A program made the translations under genes and the position numbers. The notes beneath the pieces were generated by a model. That model saw nothing but the letters and a program-made list of their open reading frames with translations, searched no databases and had not been told where the DNA came from. A stretch of DNA of 64,000 nucleotides, taken from positions 1-64,000 of the forward strand of contig NZ_MBEJ01000137.1 of assembly GCF_001953975.1 (NCBI RefSeq). The letters run 5' to 3'. Below, piece by piece: positions 7,883 through 15,706 of this stretch. This DNA is from Mycobacterium sp. NS-7484 (GTDB taxonomy: Bacteria; Actinomycetota; Actinomycetes; Mycobacteriales; Mycobacteriaceae). Each line of letters starts with the position of its first letter. The first letter of the stretch is position 1.

Positions 7883-9187
7883 TTAGCGGTCCACCCCACC
7901 CATCACCGGATCAATCGACGCCACCGCCGCGATCGCATCGGCGACCATGCCGCCCTCACACATCGCCGCCACCGCTTGCAGATTCGTGAACGACGGGTCG
8001 CGATAGTGCACCCGGTAGGGCCGGGTACCGCCGTCCGAGACCATGTGCACGCCGAGTTCACCGCGCGGGGACTCGACCGCGACGTAGCACTGTCCGGCCG
8101 GTACCCGGATCCCCTCGGTGACGAGCTTGAAGTGGTGGATCAGCCCTTCCATCGAGTGGCCCATGATCCTCGCGATGTGTTCGGGGGAGTTGCCCAGTCC
8201 ATCGGGGCCCACCTTGAGATCGGCAGGCCAGGCCAGCTTCTTGTCGTTGATCATCACCGGACCGTCGCCCATCTTCTCGAGCCGGTCCACACACTGCTCG
8301 ACGATCTTGAGCGACTCCCGCATCTCCTTGACGCGGATGATGTAGCGGCCGTAGGAGTCACAGCGGTCATCGGTGATCACGTCGAATTCATAGTCCTGGT
8401 AACCACAGTACGGTTGCGCGCGCCGTAGATCGTGGGGGAGCCCGGTCGAGCGCAACACCGGGCCGGTGATTCCCAACGCGACACAACCGGTCAGGTCGAG
8501 GTACCCCACGCCGACGGTGCGGGCCTTCCAGATGTAGTTCTCGTTGAGCAGATCCTCCAAGTCGCCCAAGCGTTTCGGCAACAGATCGAGCAGCGCCCGC
8601 ACCTGGCTGAGCGCGTCGTCGGGAAGATCGGCGGCCAGCCCGCCCGGCCGGATGTAGGCGTGGTTCATCCGCAGCCCGGTGATCGACTCGAAGACCCGCA
8701 GGATCTCCTCGCGTTCCCGAAAGCCGTAGAACATCGCGCTCATCGCACCGAGTTCCATCCCGCCGGTGGCCAACGCCACCAGATGCGAGGATATGCGGTT
8801 GAGCTCCATGAGCATCACCCGGATCACGCTGGCGCGCGGCGGAATATCGTCGGTGACGCCGAGCAACTTCTCGACGCCCAGGCAGTACGCGGTCTCGTTG
8901 AAGAACGGTGAGAGGTAGTCCATGCGGGTGACGAACGTGACGCCCTGCGTCCAGTTCCGGTATTCCAGGTTCTTCTCGATACCGGTGTGCAGATAACCGA
9001 TCCCGCAACGGGCTTCGGTGATGATCTCGCCTTCGATCTCGAGGATCAACCTGAGCACCCCGTGCGTCGACGGGTGTTGCGGTCCCATGTTGACCACGAT
9101 GCGTTCACCCGCGTGCTCACGAGCCGCGGCCACCACGTCGTCCCAGTCCTGTCCGCCGACCACCACGACGGGGGATTCGGTGCTCAT
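7883..9187 (-). CDS. nuoD: NADH-quinone oxidoreductase subunit D
   Basis: 49-kDa-type subunit of complex I, 434 residues, related to hydrogenase large subunits and forming the quinone pocket with NuoB. Conserved segments visible are NMGPQHPSTHGVLRL (residues 34-48), the following RCGIGYLHTGIEK and YLSPFFNETAYCLGVEKL, and the C-terminal DPVMGGVDR. The start MSTESPVVVV at 9187 overlaps the nuoC stop by one base inside an ATGA. Confidence 0.97.
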   Translation of the reverse strand: MSTESPVVVVGGQDWDDVVAAAREHAGERIVVNMGPQHPSTHGVLRLILEIEGEIITEARCGIGYLHTGIEKNLEYRNWTQGVTFVTRMDYLSPFFNETAYCLGVEKLLGVTDDIPPRASVIRVMLMELNRISSHLVALATGGMELGAMSAMFYGFREREEILRVFESITGLRMNHAYIRPGGLAADLPDDALSQVRALLDLLPKRLGDLEDLLNENYIWKARTVGVGYLDLTGCVALGITGPVLRSTGLPHDLRRAQPYCGYQDYEFDVITDDRCDSYGRYIIRVKEMRESLKIVEQCVDRLEKMGDGPVMINDKKLAWPADLKVGPDGLGNSPEHIARIMGHSMEGLIHHFKLVTEGIRVPAGQCYVAVESPRGELGVHMVSDGGTRPYRVHYRDPSFTNLQAVAAMCEGGMVADAIAAVASIDPVMGGVDR

Positions 9188-9879
9188 CAGTTGTAGGACC
9201 TCCGCTGATCGGGCGGCGGGATCTGCGCGCCGTGATACTCGACCGGAATTCCGCCCAGTGGATAGTCCTTGCGCTGTGGGTGACCCACCCAGTCGTCGGG
9301 CATCTCGATGCGGGTCAGTGCGGGATGTCCGTCGAAGACGATGCCGAAGAAGTCGTAGGTCTCACGCTCATGCCAATCGGTGGTCGGGTACACCGCATAC
9401 AGCGACGGGATATGCGGATCGGCGTCCGGCGCCGCAACTTCCAACCGGATCCTGCGGTTGTGGGTGATCGACATCAGCGGGTACACGGCATGCAGTTCGC
9501 GACCGGTGTCGCCGGGGTAATGCACACCGCTCACACCGAGGCACATCTCGAACCGCAGGTGCGGATCGTCGCGCAACACACTGGCGACCGCGGGCAGTTG
9601 CACCCGGCTGACCTCCAAGGTGAGTTCGTCGCGATAGACCACGACGCGTTCGATGGAGACCGCATAGCGTTCCTCGCCGAGTACCTCGGCGAGACGGTCG
9701 ATCACCTCGTCGAAGTAGTGGCCGTAGGGCCGCGGGGAGCTTCCGGGCAACGCCACCGGACGCACCAGCCGGCCGTAGCCCGACGTGTCCCCGGTGCCCG
9801 ACGCTCCGAACATGCCGCGACGGGTCCCGATCACCTCCCCGCCATCGGTGCCGGTGCCGTTCCCGTCGGGCGTGTTCAC
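9187..9879 (-). CDS. nuoC: NADH-quinone oxidoreductase subunit C
   Basis: 30-kDa-type connecting subunit of complex I, 230 residues. The family signature ERETYDFFGIVFDGHPALTR and the following MPDDWVGHPQRKDYPLGG are present near the C terminus. An N-terminal Gly/Thr-rich stretch of about 35 residues looks disordered. The GTG start at 9879 overlaps the nuoB TGA by 4 bp. It is separate from nuoD, not fused as in E. coli. Confidence 0.96.
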   Translation of the reverse strand: MNTPDGNGTGTDGGEVIGTRRGMFGASGTGDTSGYGRLVRPVALPGSSPRPYGHYFDEVIDRLAEVLGEERYAVSIERVVVYRDELTLEVSRVQLPAVASVLRDDPHLRFEMCLGVSGVHYPGDTGRELHAVYPLMSITHNRRIRLEVAAPDADPHIPSLYAVYPTTDWHERETYDFFGIVFDGHPALTRIEMPDDWVGHPQRKDYPLGGIPVEYHGAQIPPPDQRRSYN

Positions 9880-10430
9880 CGCAACAACCCCTTGAGTTCG
9901 ATGGTCGGCGGCACGGCCAGCGCCGCCTGTTCGGCCTCGCGGATGGCCTCGGCGCGGTTCACCCCGAGCGGCATCTGCTGAATCTTGTCGTGCAGCTTGA
10001 GGATTGCGTGCAGCAGCATTTCCGGTCGTGGTGGGCAGCCGGGCAGGTAGATGTCTACCGGAACCACATGGTCCACGCCCTGGACCACCGCGTAGTTGTT
10101 GAACATTCCCCCGGATGAGGCGCAAACCCCCATGGCCAGCACCCATTTCGGCTCGGCCATCTGGTCGTAGATCTGCCGCAGCACCGGGGCCATCTTCTGG
10201 CTCACCCGCCCCGCCACGATCATCAGATCGGCCTGACGCGGGGTGGCCGAGAACCGCTCCATGCCGAAGCGGGCGATGTCGAAGCGCGGCCCGGCCGTCG
10301 ACATCATCTCGATTGCGCAACACGCGAGCCCGAAGGTGGCCGGCCACAGCGACCCTTTGCGGACGTATCCGGCGACGGCCTCCACCGTCGACAACAGGAT
10401 CCCTCCGGGTAGCCGTTCTTCTAGTCCCAA
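9876..10430 (-). CDS. nuoB: NADH-quinone oxidoreductase subunit B (N2 cluster)
   Basis: Subunit holding the terminal 4Fe-4S cluster N2 next to the quinone site; 184 residues, the same length as mycobacterial orthologues. Cluster residues are the tandem Cys37-Cys38 (GLACCAIEMM), Cys103 (GVCASSGG) and Cys132 (LPGCPPRPE). The start is a TTG at 10430 that overlaps the end of nuoA by 10 bp. No ATG or GTG gives the conserved LEERLPGGILLSTVE N terminus, so the rare start is well supported. Confidence 0.95.
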   Translation of the reverse strand: MGLEERLPGGILLSTVEAVAGYVRKGSLWPATFGLACCAIEMMSTAGPRFDIARFGMERFSATPRQADLMIVAGRVSQKMAPVLRQIYDQMAEPKWVLAMGVCASSGGMFNNYAVVQGVDHVVPVDIYLPGCPPRPEMLLHAILKLHDKIQQMPLGVNRAEAIREAEQAALAVPPTIELKGLLR

Positions 10431-10789
10431 TTCAGGCCCCCTCGCCGCCACACGTAGGCGTACGCCACGAACACCGTGAGCATGAACAGCAGCATCTCCA
10501 CCAGCGCGAACAACCCGAGACTGTCGAAGGCCACGGCCCAGGGGTAGAGGAAGACGATTTCGATGTCGAAGACGATGAACAACATCGCGGTCAGGTAATA
10601 CCTGATCGGCATGCGCTGGCCGGTCACGCCGGCCGCGCCGGGCTGCATCGGTTCGATACCGCACTCGTAGGCCTCGAGCTTGGACCGGTTGTACCGACGT
10701 GGGCCGATGACGAGCGCGATTCCGACGGACACCAGGGCGAAGGCGGCCGCAATCGCCCCGAGAACCAGGATGGGCGTGTACAAACTCAT
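10421..10789 (-). CDS. nuoA: NADH-quinone oxidoreductase subunit A
   Basis: First gene of the nuo operon; a 122-residue membrane subunit with three helices. The conserved loop YECGIEPMQPG lies between helices 1 and 2, and RYYLTAMLFIVFDIEIVFLYPWA covers helix 2. The ATG at 10789 has a GAGGGAG ribosome binding site about 10 bp upstream. All following subunits down to nuoL are on this strand with overlaps or small gaps, so one transcript is likely. Confidence 0.96.
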   Translation of the reverse strand: MSLYTPILVLGAIAAAFALVSVGIALVIGPRRYNRSKLEAYECGIEPMQPGAAGVTGQRMPIRYYLTAMLFIVFDIEIVFLYPWAVAFDSLGLFALVEMLLFMLTVFVAYAYVWRRGGLNWD

Positions 10790-10961
10790 GCCGCGTATCG
10801 CTCCCTCGCCTGCTTGTCGATGTGAGCTAACCCACAGCCTAGCGAGCTTTGCGGCCTACGCCACTCATTTTGGTTAGTATCGTTTCATATCGAGGCAGCG
10901 TGTCGCTGCGGCCCCAGCTGTGCCGTGAACAGTCAACGGCAGCAGGGAAATTCGCTGAAAA
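10790..10961 (-). promoter_or_regulatory. nuo operon leader and probable promoter
   Basis: This 172-bp gap between the receiver gene and nuoA must carry the nuo promoter if the operon is separately transcribed. A TAGGCT hexamer (10836-10841, minus strand) fits the mycobacterial TANNNT -10 consensus and would give a leader of about 40 nt. No convincing -35 or operator was recognised. Readthrough from the receiver gene upstream is also possible. Confidence 0.35.
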
Positions 10962-11360
10962 TCACCGCACCGACGCGCGCAGCAGCGACACCACTGCGTC
11001 GCCCAGGCGGATCGGGTCGATCGGGTGCGGCACCGCGGCCTCGGCCTGTGACCAGCTAGCCAGCCAGGCGTCGTCGGGCCGGCCGGTCAGCACCAGGATG
11101 GGCGGACACTCGGCGACCTCGTCCTTGAGTTGCTTGGCCACGCCCATGCCCCCGGCCGGGGTAGCCTCGCCGTCGAGAATGGCCAGATCGATGCCCCCGG
11201 CGTCCATCTGCGAGACCACTGCGGGTGCGGTCGCGATGTCGAGGTATTCCAGCTCGGGGAGGTCGGGGTGTACACGTTTGCCAAGGGCGAGTCGTACCTG
11301 TTCGCGGGTGCGCGGATTGTCGCTGTACACCAGGATGCGCAGCGGCGCGGTGCCGGCCAT
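10962..11360 (-). CDS. Orphan receiver-domain protein upstream of nuo (Rv3143-like)
   Basis: A 132-residue stand-alone CheY-like receiver domain with no output domain. The beta-1 strand ILVYSDNPRTREQ keeps one acidic residue where two are usual. A phosphoacceptor-like Asp is present in LAILDGE, but the conserved Lys of the KP motif is replaced by His-Pro (VPHPIDP). It may therefore act as a pseudo-receiver or adapter. M. tuberculosis has a very similar gene (Rv3143) immediately upstream of its nuo region, so the linkage is conserved. The ATG at 11360 has no Shine-Dalgarno sequence and follows a -10-like hexamer by 7 nt, suggesting a leaderless mRNA. Confidence 0.85.
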   Translation of the reverse strand: MAGTAPLRILVYSDNPRTREQVRLALGKRVHPDLPELEYLDIATAPAVVSQMDAGGIDLAILDGEATPAGGMGVAKQLKDEVAECPPILVLTGRPDDAWLASWSQAEAAVPHPIDPIRLGDAVVSLLRASVR

Positions 11361-11367
11361 GGTGCCG

Positions 11368-11373
11368 ATGCTA
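11368..11373 (-). promoter_or_regulatory. -10 element for a leaderless receiver transcript
   Basis: TAGCAT on the minus strand fits TANNNT and lies 7 nt before the ATG at 11360, the spacing expected when transcription starts on the start codon. No ribosome binding site lies in between. Confidence 0.45.
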
Positions 11374-11425
11374 CTGCTGACGACGCATCACACCGCAGAA
11401 CTTGGGTGAATTCTGTTGCGGCGCA

Positions 11426-11944
11426 TCAGTCCCGTGTGAAGACCAATTCGCCCGACACCGTGGCGGTCGGACCCACCATGCCCAGGAGGTCGCCCGACAC
11501 ACCGAACTCGGCGCGTTCGACCGACACCTGGCCGCGGAGTTGCAGCGCGCCGTCGTCGAGCACCTCCACATCGACCGGCAGCTCGATGGTTTTCGACACC
11601 CCTCGCACCGTCAGCACCGTCGCCAGACGCGCGACCGCGCCGCTGGCCGGGCACAATCCTGTCACCTGAACGGTGATGTCGGGATGGGTCTGTACGTCGA
11701 AGAAATCGGCGGACCGCAGATGGTCGTCGCGTTTGCCGATCCCGGTTCGCAGCGACGCGGCCGTGATCACCACCCGGCCGGTCACGTCGTCGCCGGCCGA
11801 ACCCGAACCGGTGAATTCGGTGAAGCGGCCCTTGACCGTGGCCAGTCCCCACAGGGTCTTGTTCCGGAACGTCACCCGGGAGCGGTCGGGCACCAGCGTC
11901 CAGCTTCCGGCGCTCGCGGTGACGATGTCGCCGAGCGTGGGCAT
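11426..11944 (-). CDS. YceI-family lipid/polyisoprenoid-binding-like protein
   Basis: A 172-residue protein of the YceI family, a lipocalin-like barrel that binds long-chain isoprenoid or amide ligands in studied members. Supporting features are the N-terminal WTLVPDRSRVTFRNKTLWGL, the middle LRTGIGKRDDHLRSADFFDV, and the C-terminal alternating strands. There is no signal peptide, so it is probably cytoplasmic, unlike E. coli YceI. It stands 66 bp upstream of the receiver gene on the same strand. Function in mycobacteria is unknown. Confidence 0.85.
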   Translation of the reverse strand: MPTLGDIVTASAGSWTLVPDRSRVTFRNKTLWGLATVKGRFTEFTGSGSAGDDVTGRVVITAASLRTGIGKRDDHLRSADFFDVQTHPDITVQVTGLCPASGAVARLATVLTVRGVSKTIELPVDVEVLDDGALQLRGQVSVERAEFGVSGDLLGMVGPTATVSGELVFTRD

Positions 11945-11968
11945 GAAACCTCCATCTGTCGATTCAGT

Positions 11969-12358
11969 TCAGGTCAGAAGCGGTGCGATGTCCTTCGGAT
12001 CGAAGTACTCGTCGATTCGCCGGATCAGTCCGTCGGTACCCACTTTGATCACGATGCATACCCGCAGCGCGATCGAGGCCCCGTCGCGTCCGGCGGCGTG
12101 CAACACATGCTGTTGCACGAAGCCGCCGTCGAAGAACTGCCGGTCCAGCACCTCGTACCGGCGCTCGCGGGTCGCGTTGATGAACCAGTCGATCACCTTC
12201 AACGCGCGAGCCCGGTCGTTGTCCCTGGTATCGCCGGAGTGCCATACCGATACATCGTCGGCCCACAATCGGGCCACGCCGTCGGTGTCGCCGCGCTCGA
12301 TCGCCTCGAACAGTCGATGCGCGACGTTGTCGACGAGTTCGACTTCGGTAGGGGACAT
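11969..12358 (-). CDS. NTF2-like (SnoaL/ketosteroid-isomerase fold) protein
   Basis: A 129-residue protein with the compact NTF2-like layout: an N-terminal helix (VAHRLFEAIERGDTDGVARLWADDVSVWH) and C-terminal strands ending RRIDEYFDPKDIAPLL. The family includes polyketide cyclases, dehydratases and isomerases as well as non-enzymatic members, so no reaction can be named. Two adjacent ATGs (12361 and 12358) follow a GGAGGA site; the second has the better 6-nt spacing. It lies 24 bp upstream of the yceI-like gene on the same strand. Confidence 0.75.
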   Translation of the reverse strand: MSPTEVELVDNVAHRLFEAIERGDTDGVARLWADDVSVWHSGDTRDNDRARALKVIDWFINATRERRYEVLDRQFFDGGFVQQHVLHAAGRDGASIALRVCIVIKVGTDGLIRRIDEYFDPKDIAPLLT

Positions 12359-12500
12359 CATCGGCTCCTCCGTAGGGGTTGACCTCGACCGCCGTTCAGG
12401 TTGAGGCGCCCGCACACGCCCGGCACACGCCGAGATCTACACCAGGGCGGTGCCTGCGCGTCGACCACGACCATGGGGTGGAAATCGGCGCGGGCGGGGC

Positions 12501-12848
12501 TCACTGCGCCTCGTATCCGGGATGCGCGGCGGCGAGTCGTTGACCGACCAGGACGCGCAAGCAGCTCGCCACCTCGCCGGCTTGCTCATCGAGCTCACCG
12601 GCACGGATGGCGGAGGCCAACCCGGCCTCGTCGGTGAACCCGAGCGCGGCCAATGCCGACGCGGCGGCCGCGGGCGCGTCGACAGCCAGAAGCTCACGTT
12701 CGACCATGCGGAGGGCGTTGGCGGCGACGCGGGCCTGGAATCTGACCGGGGCGGCGACAGTCTCACCGTCCCGCACCTCGGTGTCGAGGAAGTCTGCGAC
12801 CGCGGCGACGAGTTCGGCCGCGCTCGGCCGTCCGTAGAGGTTGCTCAC
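12501..12848 (-). CDS. DUF6285 protein, candidate LvaB-like partner of the adjacent kinase
   Basis: A 115-residue, roughly 12-kDa helical protein with an Ala-rich middle (RFQARVAANALRMVERELL) and the tail CLRVLVGQRLAAAHPGYEAQ. The GTG start overlaps the kinase TGA by 4 bp, so the two are translationally coupled and probably made in equal amounts. In Pseudomonas putida levulinate catabolism, a small protein (LvaB) is needed with the APH-type kinase LvaA. The size, position and kinase partner here match that arrangement. That equivalence is inference from gene order, not from a demonstrated alignment. Confidence 0.7.
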   Translation of the reverse strand: MSNLYGRPSAAELVAAVADFLDTEVRDGETVAAPVRFQARVAANALRMVERELLAVDAPAAAASALAALGFTDEAGLASAIRAGELDEQAGEVASCLRVLVGQRLAAAHPGYEAQ

Positions 12849-13825
12849 CACGTGCTCCCGTCCAGCAGATCCAACAGGTCCCACTCGGTTTCGCAGACCC
12901 GACGACCGATCGTGGCCAACTCCACCGAGCGGGTCTGCCCGCTGAGATGCCGCTCGGCCTGATAGCGGCAGATGATGCCCCACCGCAGCGTGGCCAGCAC
13001 CAGCCACCAGCGGATCGCAGACCGGTCCAGGCTGATGCCCCCGGCCTCCTCGTAGGCATCCAGAAAGCTCTCGATGCTGCCCAGCCCGCCGGCGCCGCGG
13101 TCGGCCGGCGCCCCGAATCGCCAGGCTCGGATGCAGAACCAGGCCAGATCTTCGTAGACCTCACCGATGTGCACCAGTTCCCAGTCCAGCACGGCGGCCA
13201 GGCCGGAATCGTCGACGATCAGGTTGCCCATCCGGAAGTCGCCGTGCACCAACCGTGGCGGTGAGGCCGGCGGTCTATTGGCGGCCAGCCAACGGAACAC
13301 CCACTCGAAAGTGGCGGTGGTGTCGCCCATCTCGTCGAGCTGGGTTCGCCACTGAGATATCTGGTCCTGCTCGGTGAGCCCGGGAAGGACGGGCGGGTCG
13401 GCCCGGTGGATGGCGGCCAACGCCTGTGCGCACTGCGTCAGCAACCGGGCCCGCGCGGCACCGTCGAGCCTGCGCTGAATGCGCCGCACGATCGTCTCCC
13501 CGCCGATGAAGTCACAGATGAGGAACGGCTCACCTACTGCCGCAACGGAATCGTCGGCCACCAGTACGTGGGGGACCGGCGCCCCGGCGGCGGCTGCGGC
13601 TCGCTGTGCCCCGGCTTCCAACTCCATCCCGGCGTGGACCTCGTCGGGCGCCCCGGTGCGCAGAATCAGCGGCCGCCGGCCTGATTCGGTGACGGCGTCG
13701 AACGACCAGGTGGTTCGGCTGGCACCGCCGGTCAGTTCACGCAGGTTTTCCACCGCGACCCCGTCGCCGAGGGTCGGGGTGAGGACATCGGCCAACCGGA
13801 CGGCCAGCGTGCCGGTATCGGTCAC
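12845..13825 (-). CDS. APH-fold phosphotransferase, candidate hydroxyacyl-CoA kinase
   Basis: A 326-residue kinase of the aminoglycoside phosphotransferase/choline kinase fold. The catalytic loop HGDFRMGN starts at His194 with Asp196 as base, and the metal-binding DWE is at Asp214. The N-terminal lobe has a Gly-rich loop (ELTGGASRTTWSF). It is sandwiched between an acyl-CoA dehydrogenase and DUF6285 with 4-bp overlaps on both sides. This is the architecture of LvaA and of the kinase domain of ACAD10/ACAD11, which phosphorylates the 4-hydroxyl of acyl-CoAs. Antibiotic resistance is unlikely in this setting. It starts with GTG. Confidence 0.85.
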   Translation of the reverse strand: MTDTGTLAVRLADVLTPTLGDGVAVENLRELTGGASRTTWSFDAVTESGRRPLILRTGAPDEVHAGMELEAGAQRAAAAAGAPVPHVLVADDSVAAVGEPFLICDFIGGETIVRRIQRRLDGAARARLLTQCAQALAAIHRADPPVLPGLTEQDQISQWRTQLDEMGDTTATFEWVFRWLAANRPPASPPRLVHGDFRMGNLIVDDSGLAAVLDWELVHIGEVYEDLAWFCIRAWRFGAPADRGAGGLGSIESFLDAYEEAGGISLDRSAIRWWLVLATLRWGIICRYQAERHLSGQTRSVELATIGRRVCETEWDLLDLLDGSTW

Positions 13826-15066
13826 CGCTTGCCCTTGCCGAATCCGAACAGCCGCTGCGCTACCCGCCGCATCTGGATCTCTTCGGCACCTTCGGTGATG
13901 CGATAGCGCCGGTGGTGGCGATAGATGTGCTCGAACGGTTCGTGCCGGCTGTAGCCGATACCGCCGTGCACCTGCATCGCCCGGTCCGCGGCCTCACACA
14001 CCAGCCGGTTGGCCCGGTAGTTGGCCATCGAAACCTTGTCCGACACTTCCATGTGGTGGTTCTGATCCAGCTGCGTTGCGGCGTAACGAACGAGCAGACG
14101 CACCATCTGCGCCTCGGTCTGCAACTCGACCAATGGCCACTGCACCGCCTGGTTGACGGCCAGCGGCTTGCCGAACACCATGCGGCGGTTGGCGTAGTCG
14201 ACGGCCCGGTCGATGCAGAACTGGGCGGCTCCGAGACTGCTGGCGGCCTGGCGGATCCGGTTCTCGTGCAGGAACGTCTGCCCGACCTCGAGACCGTGAT
14301 CGACCTGGCCGAGTACCGCGTCGGCCGGCACCCGCACATCCTTCAGTTCCACCTCGCCGTGATCGGTGGGCATGTTGAACGTCCACCAGTAGAACGGGAC
14401 GGTGAAGCCTGGCGCGTCGGTGGGCACCAGAAAGGCGGTGATCCCGCGGGCCTGTCCGGGCTCACCGGACGTCCGGGCGAAGATGAGGTCGTGGGTGGCC
14501 CGGTGCACCCCGGTGTTCCACCGCTTGCGCCCGTTGATGATCCATCCGTCTCCGTCGGGCACGGCGGTGGTTTCCAGCCAGGTGGCATCCGAGCCGTGAT
14601 CGGGTTCGGTCAACCCGAACGCCATCGACCTCTTTCCGGTCAGCATCGCCTCGACCCATTCGCTCTTCTGGGCCTCGGTGCCGAACCGGTCCATCATGAT
14701 CACCTGCGGGAAGTTCCCCACGATCGAGGACTCGTCCTGCAGGTCGTTGTGCAGCCCGAGACCCTTGTGCGCGAGGTGCTCTCGGATCACCGCCATGTCC
14801 AGGTTGCTGCCGTCGCGGCCGCCGAAGCGGGCGGGCAGCCCGTACCGCAACCAACCGGCGGCATCGGCACGACGACGCATCTCGTCGAGGAGATCTTCCC
14901 AGGCGCGGGCGGGCACCCCGCCGTTGTCCCAATCGGTCCGGGCATATTCCCGGCGTTGGTCGAAGTACTGGATGTGCTCGCGCTCAAGGGGTTTGATCTC
15001 GGCCTCGATGAACTCGTCCATCTCGGCGAGGACATCGGTGAGGTGTTCGGGTAAAGCGAAATCCAC
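13822..15066 (-). CDS. Acyl-CoA dehydrogenase family protein (ACAD10/11- or LvaC-like context)
   Basis: A 414-residue FAD-dependent acyl-CoA dehydrogenase-fold protein. Visible landmarks are MAFGLTEPDHGSDA (FAD and substrate loop), IINGRKRWNTG, and the C-terminal QVHGGIGYSRHEPFEHIYRHHRRYRITEG, whose Glu in ITEG sits at the usual catalytic-base position. The GTG start at 15066 follows AAAGAGGAG. The next gene starts inside its stop codon. With the adjacent kinase it forms the pair that is fused in human ACAD10/11; such enzymes remove phosphate from 4-phosphoacyl-CoA. Ordinary beta-oxidation dehydrogenation is the alternative. Confidence 0.88.
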   Translation of the reverse strand: MDFALPEHLTDVLAEMDEFIEAEIKPLEREHIQYFDQRREYARTDWDNGGVPARAWEDLLDEMRRRADAAGWLRYGLPARFGGRDGSNLDMAVIREHLAHKGLGLHNDLQDESSIVGNFPQVIMMDRFGTEAQKSEWVEAMLTGKRSMAFGLTEPDHGSDATWLETTAVPDGDGWIINGRKRWNTGVHRATHDLIFARTSGEPGQARGITAFLVPTDAPGFTVPFYWWTFNMPTDHGEVELKDVRVPADAVLGQVDHGLEVGQTFLHENRIRQAASSLGAAQFCIDRAVDYANRRMVFGKPLAVNQAVQWPLVELQTEAQMVRLLVRYAATQLDQNHHMEVSDKVSMANYRANRLVCEAADRAMQVHGGIGYSRHEPFEHIYRHHRRYRITEGAEEIQMRRVAQRLFGFGKGKR

Positions 15067-15086
15067 GATGACTCCTCTTTCTCGGG

Positions 15087-15698
15087 TCAGAAGCCGTACA
15101 ACGTTTTCTTCCAGATGGTGGACAGGGTGGCGATGGCGTCGGCGTCGTCGATCTCGATGCCCAGCCCGGAATTGCCGACGAACACCGAGGTGAAGTTCTC
15201 GAACAGCAGGGCGATGGCCGCCGCCACATGTTCGGGATGCAGTCCCTGGGCGTGTCCCTGCTCCTGGGCGCGGCGCACCGACGCGATGACGATGTCGATG
15301 CCGAACCGGCGGAATTTGTTCTGCACATCGGCGAAACGCTGCTGGGTGGCGGCCAGCTGGGCCACGGCGATCATGATGCCGATGTTCTGTTTGAAGATGT
15401 TCCAGTAGCCGGTGACGACCGTGGTGAAGAACTCGGTGTCCTCGGGTGAATCGGGCAGGTGCAGGTTCAGGCCGGACGGTTCGACGACGTCGTGCAGAAA
15501 GGATTCGGCCAGCGCGGCCAGCAGATCCTCCTTGTCGCTGAAATAGCGATAGAACACCGCCGGGCTCTTGCCTGCGGCAGAGGTGATGTCGGCCAGTGTG
15601 GTGCCGTGAAAGCCGCGTTCGGCGAACAATTTCCGGGCGGCGAGCTCGATGGCCGACCGGGTCTGGCGGCCCTTGGTGCTCAACTCGGCGGCGGTCAT
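15087..15698 (-). CDS. TetR-family transcriptional regulator
   Basis: A 203-residue TetR repressor. The N-terminal helix-turn-helix is clear: RSAIELAARKLFAERGFHGTTLADI followed by AGKSPAVFYRYFSDKEDLL. The C-terminal ligand domain is not assignable to a subgroup. It lies in the middle of the catabolic operon, 8 bp after the lyase gene and 20 bp before the dehydrogenase, and is therefore probably co-transcribed and autoregulated. The 31-bp palindrome before the first operon gene (20113-20143) is the natural candidate operator. Confidence 0.9.
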   Translation of the reverse strand: MTAAELSTKGRQTRSAIELAARKLFAERGFHGTTLADITSAAGKSPAVFYRYFSDKEDLLAALAESFLHDVVEPSGLNLHLPDSPEDTEFFTTVVTGYWNIFKQNIGIMIAVAQLAATQQRFADVQNKFRRFGIDIVIASVRRAQEQGHAQGLHPEHVAAAIALLFENFTSVFVGNSGLGIEIDDADAIATLSTIWKKTLYGF

Positions 15699-15706
15699 TC
15701 CAGGCC

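Noticed and set aside
12845..13825. Aminoglycoside resistance gene
   Set aside because: The APH fold is shared by many metabolic kinases, and the coupling to an acyl-CoA dehydrogenase and DUF6285 points to acyl-CoA metabolism.
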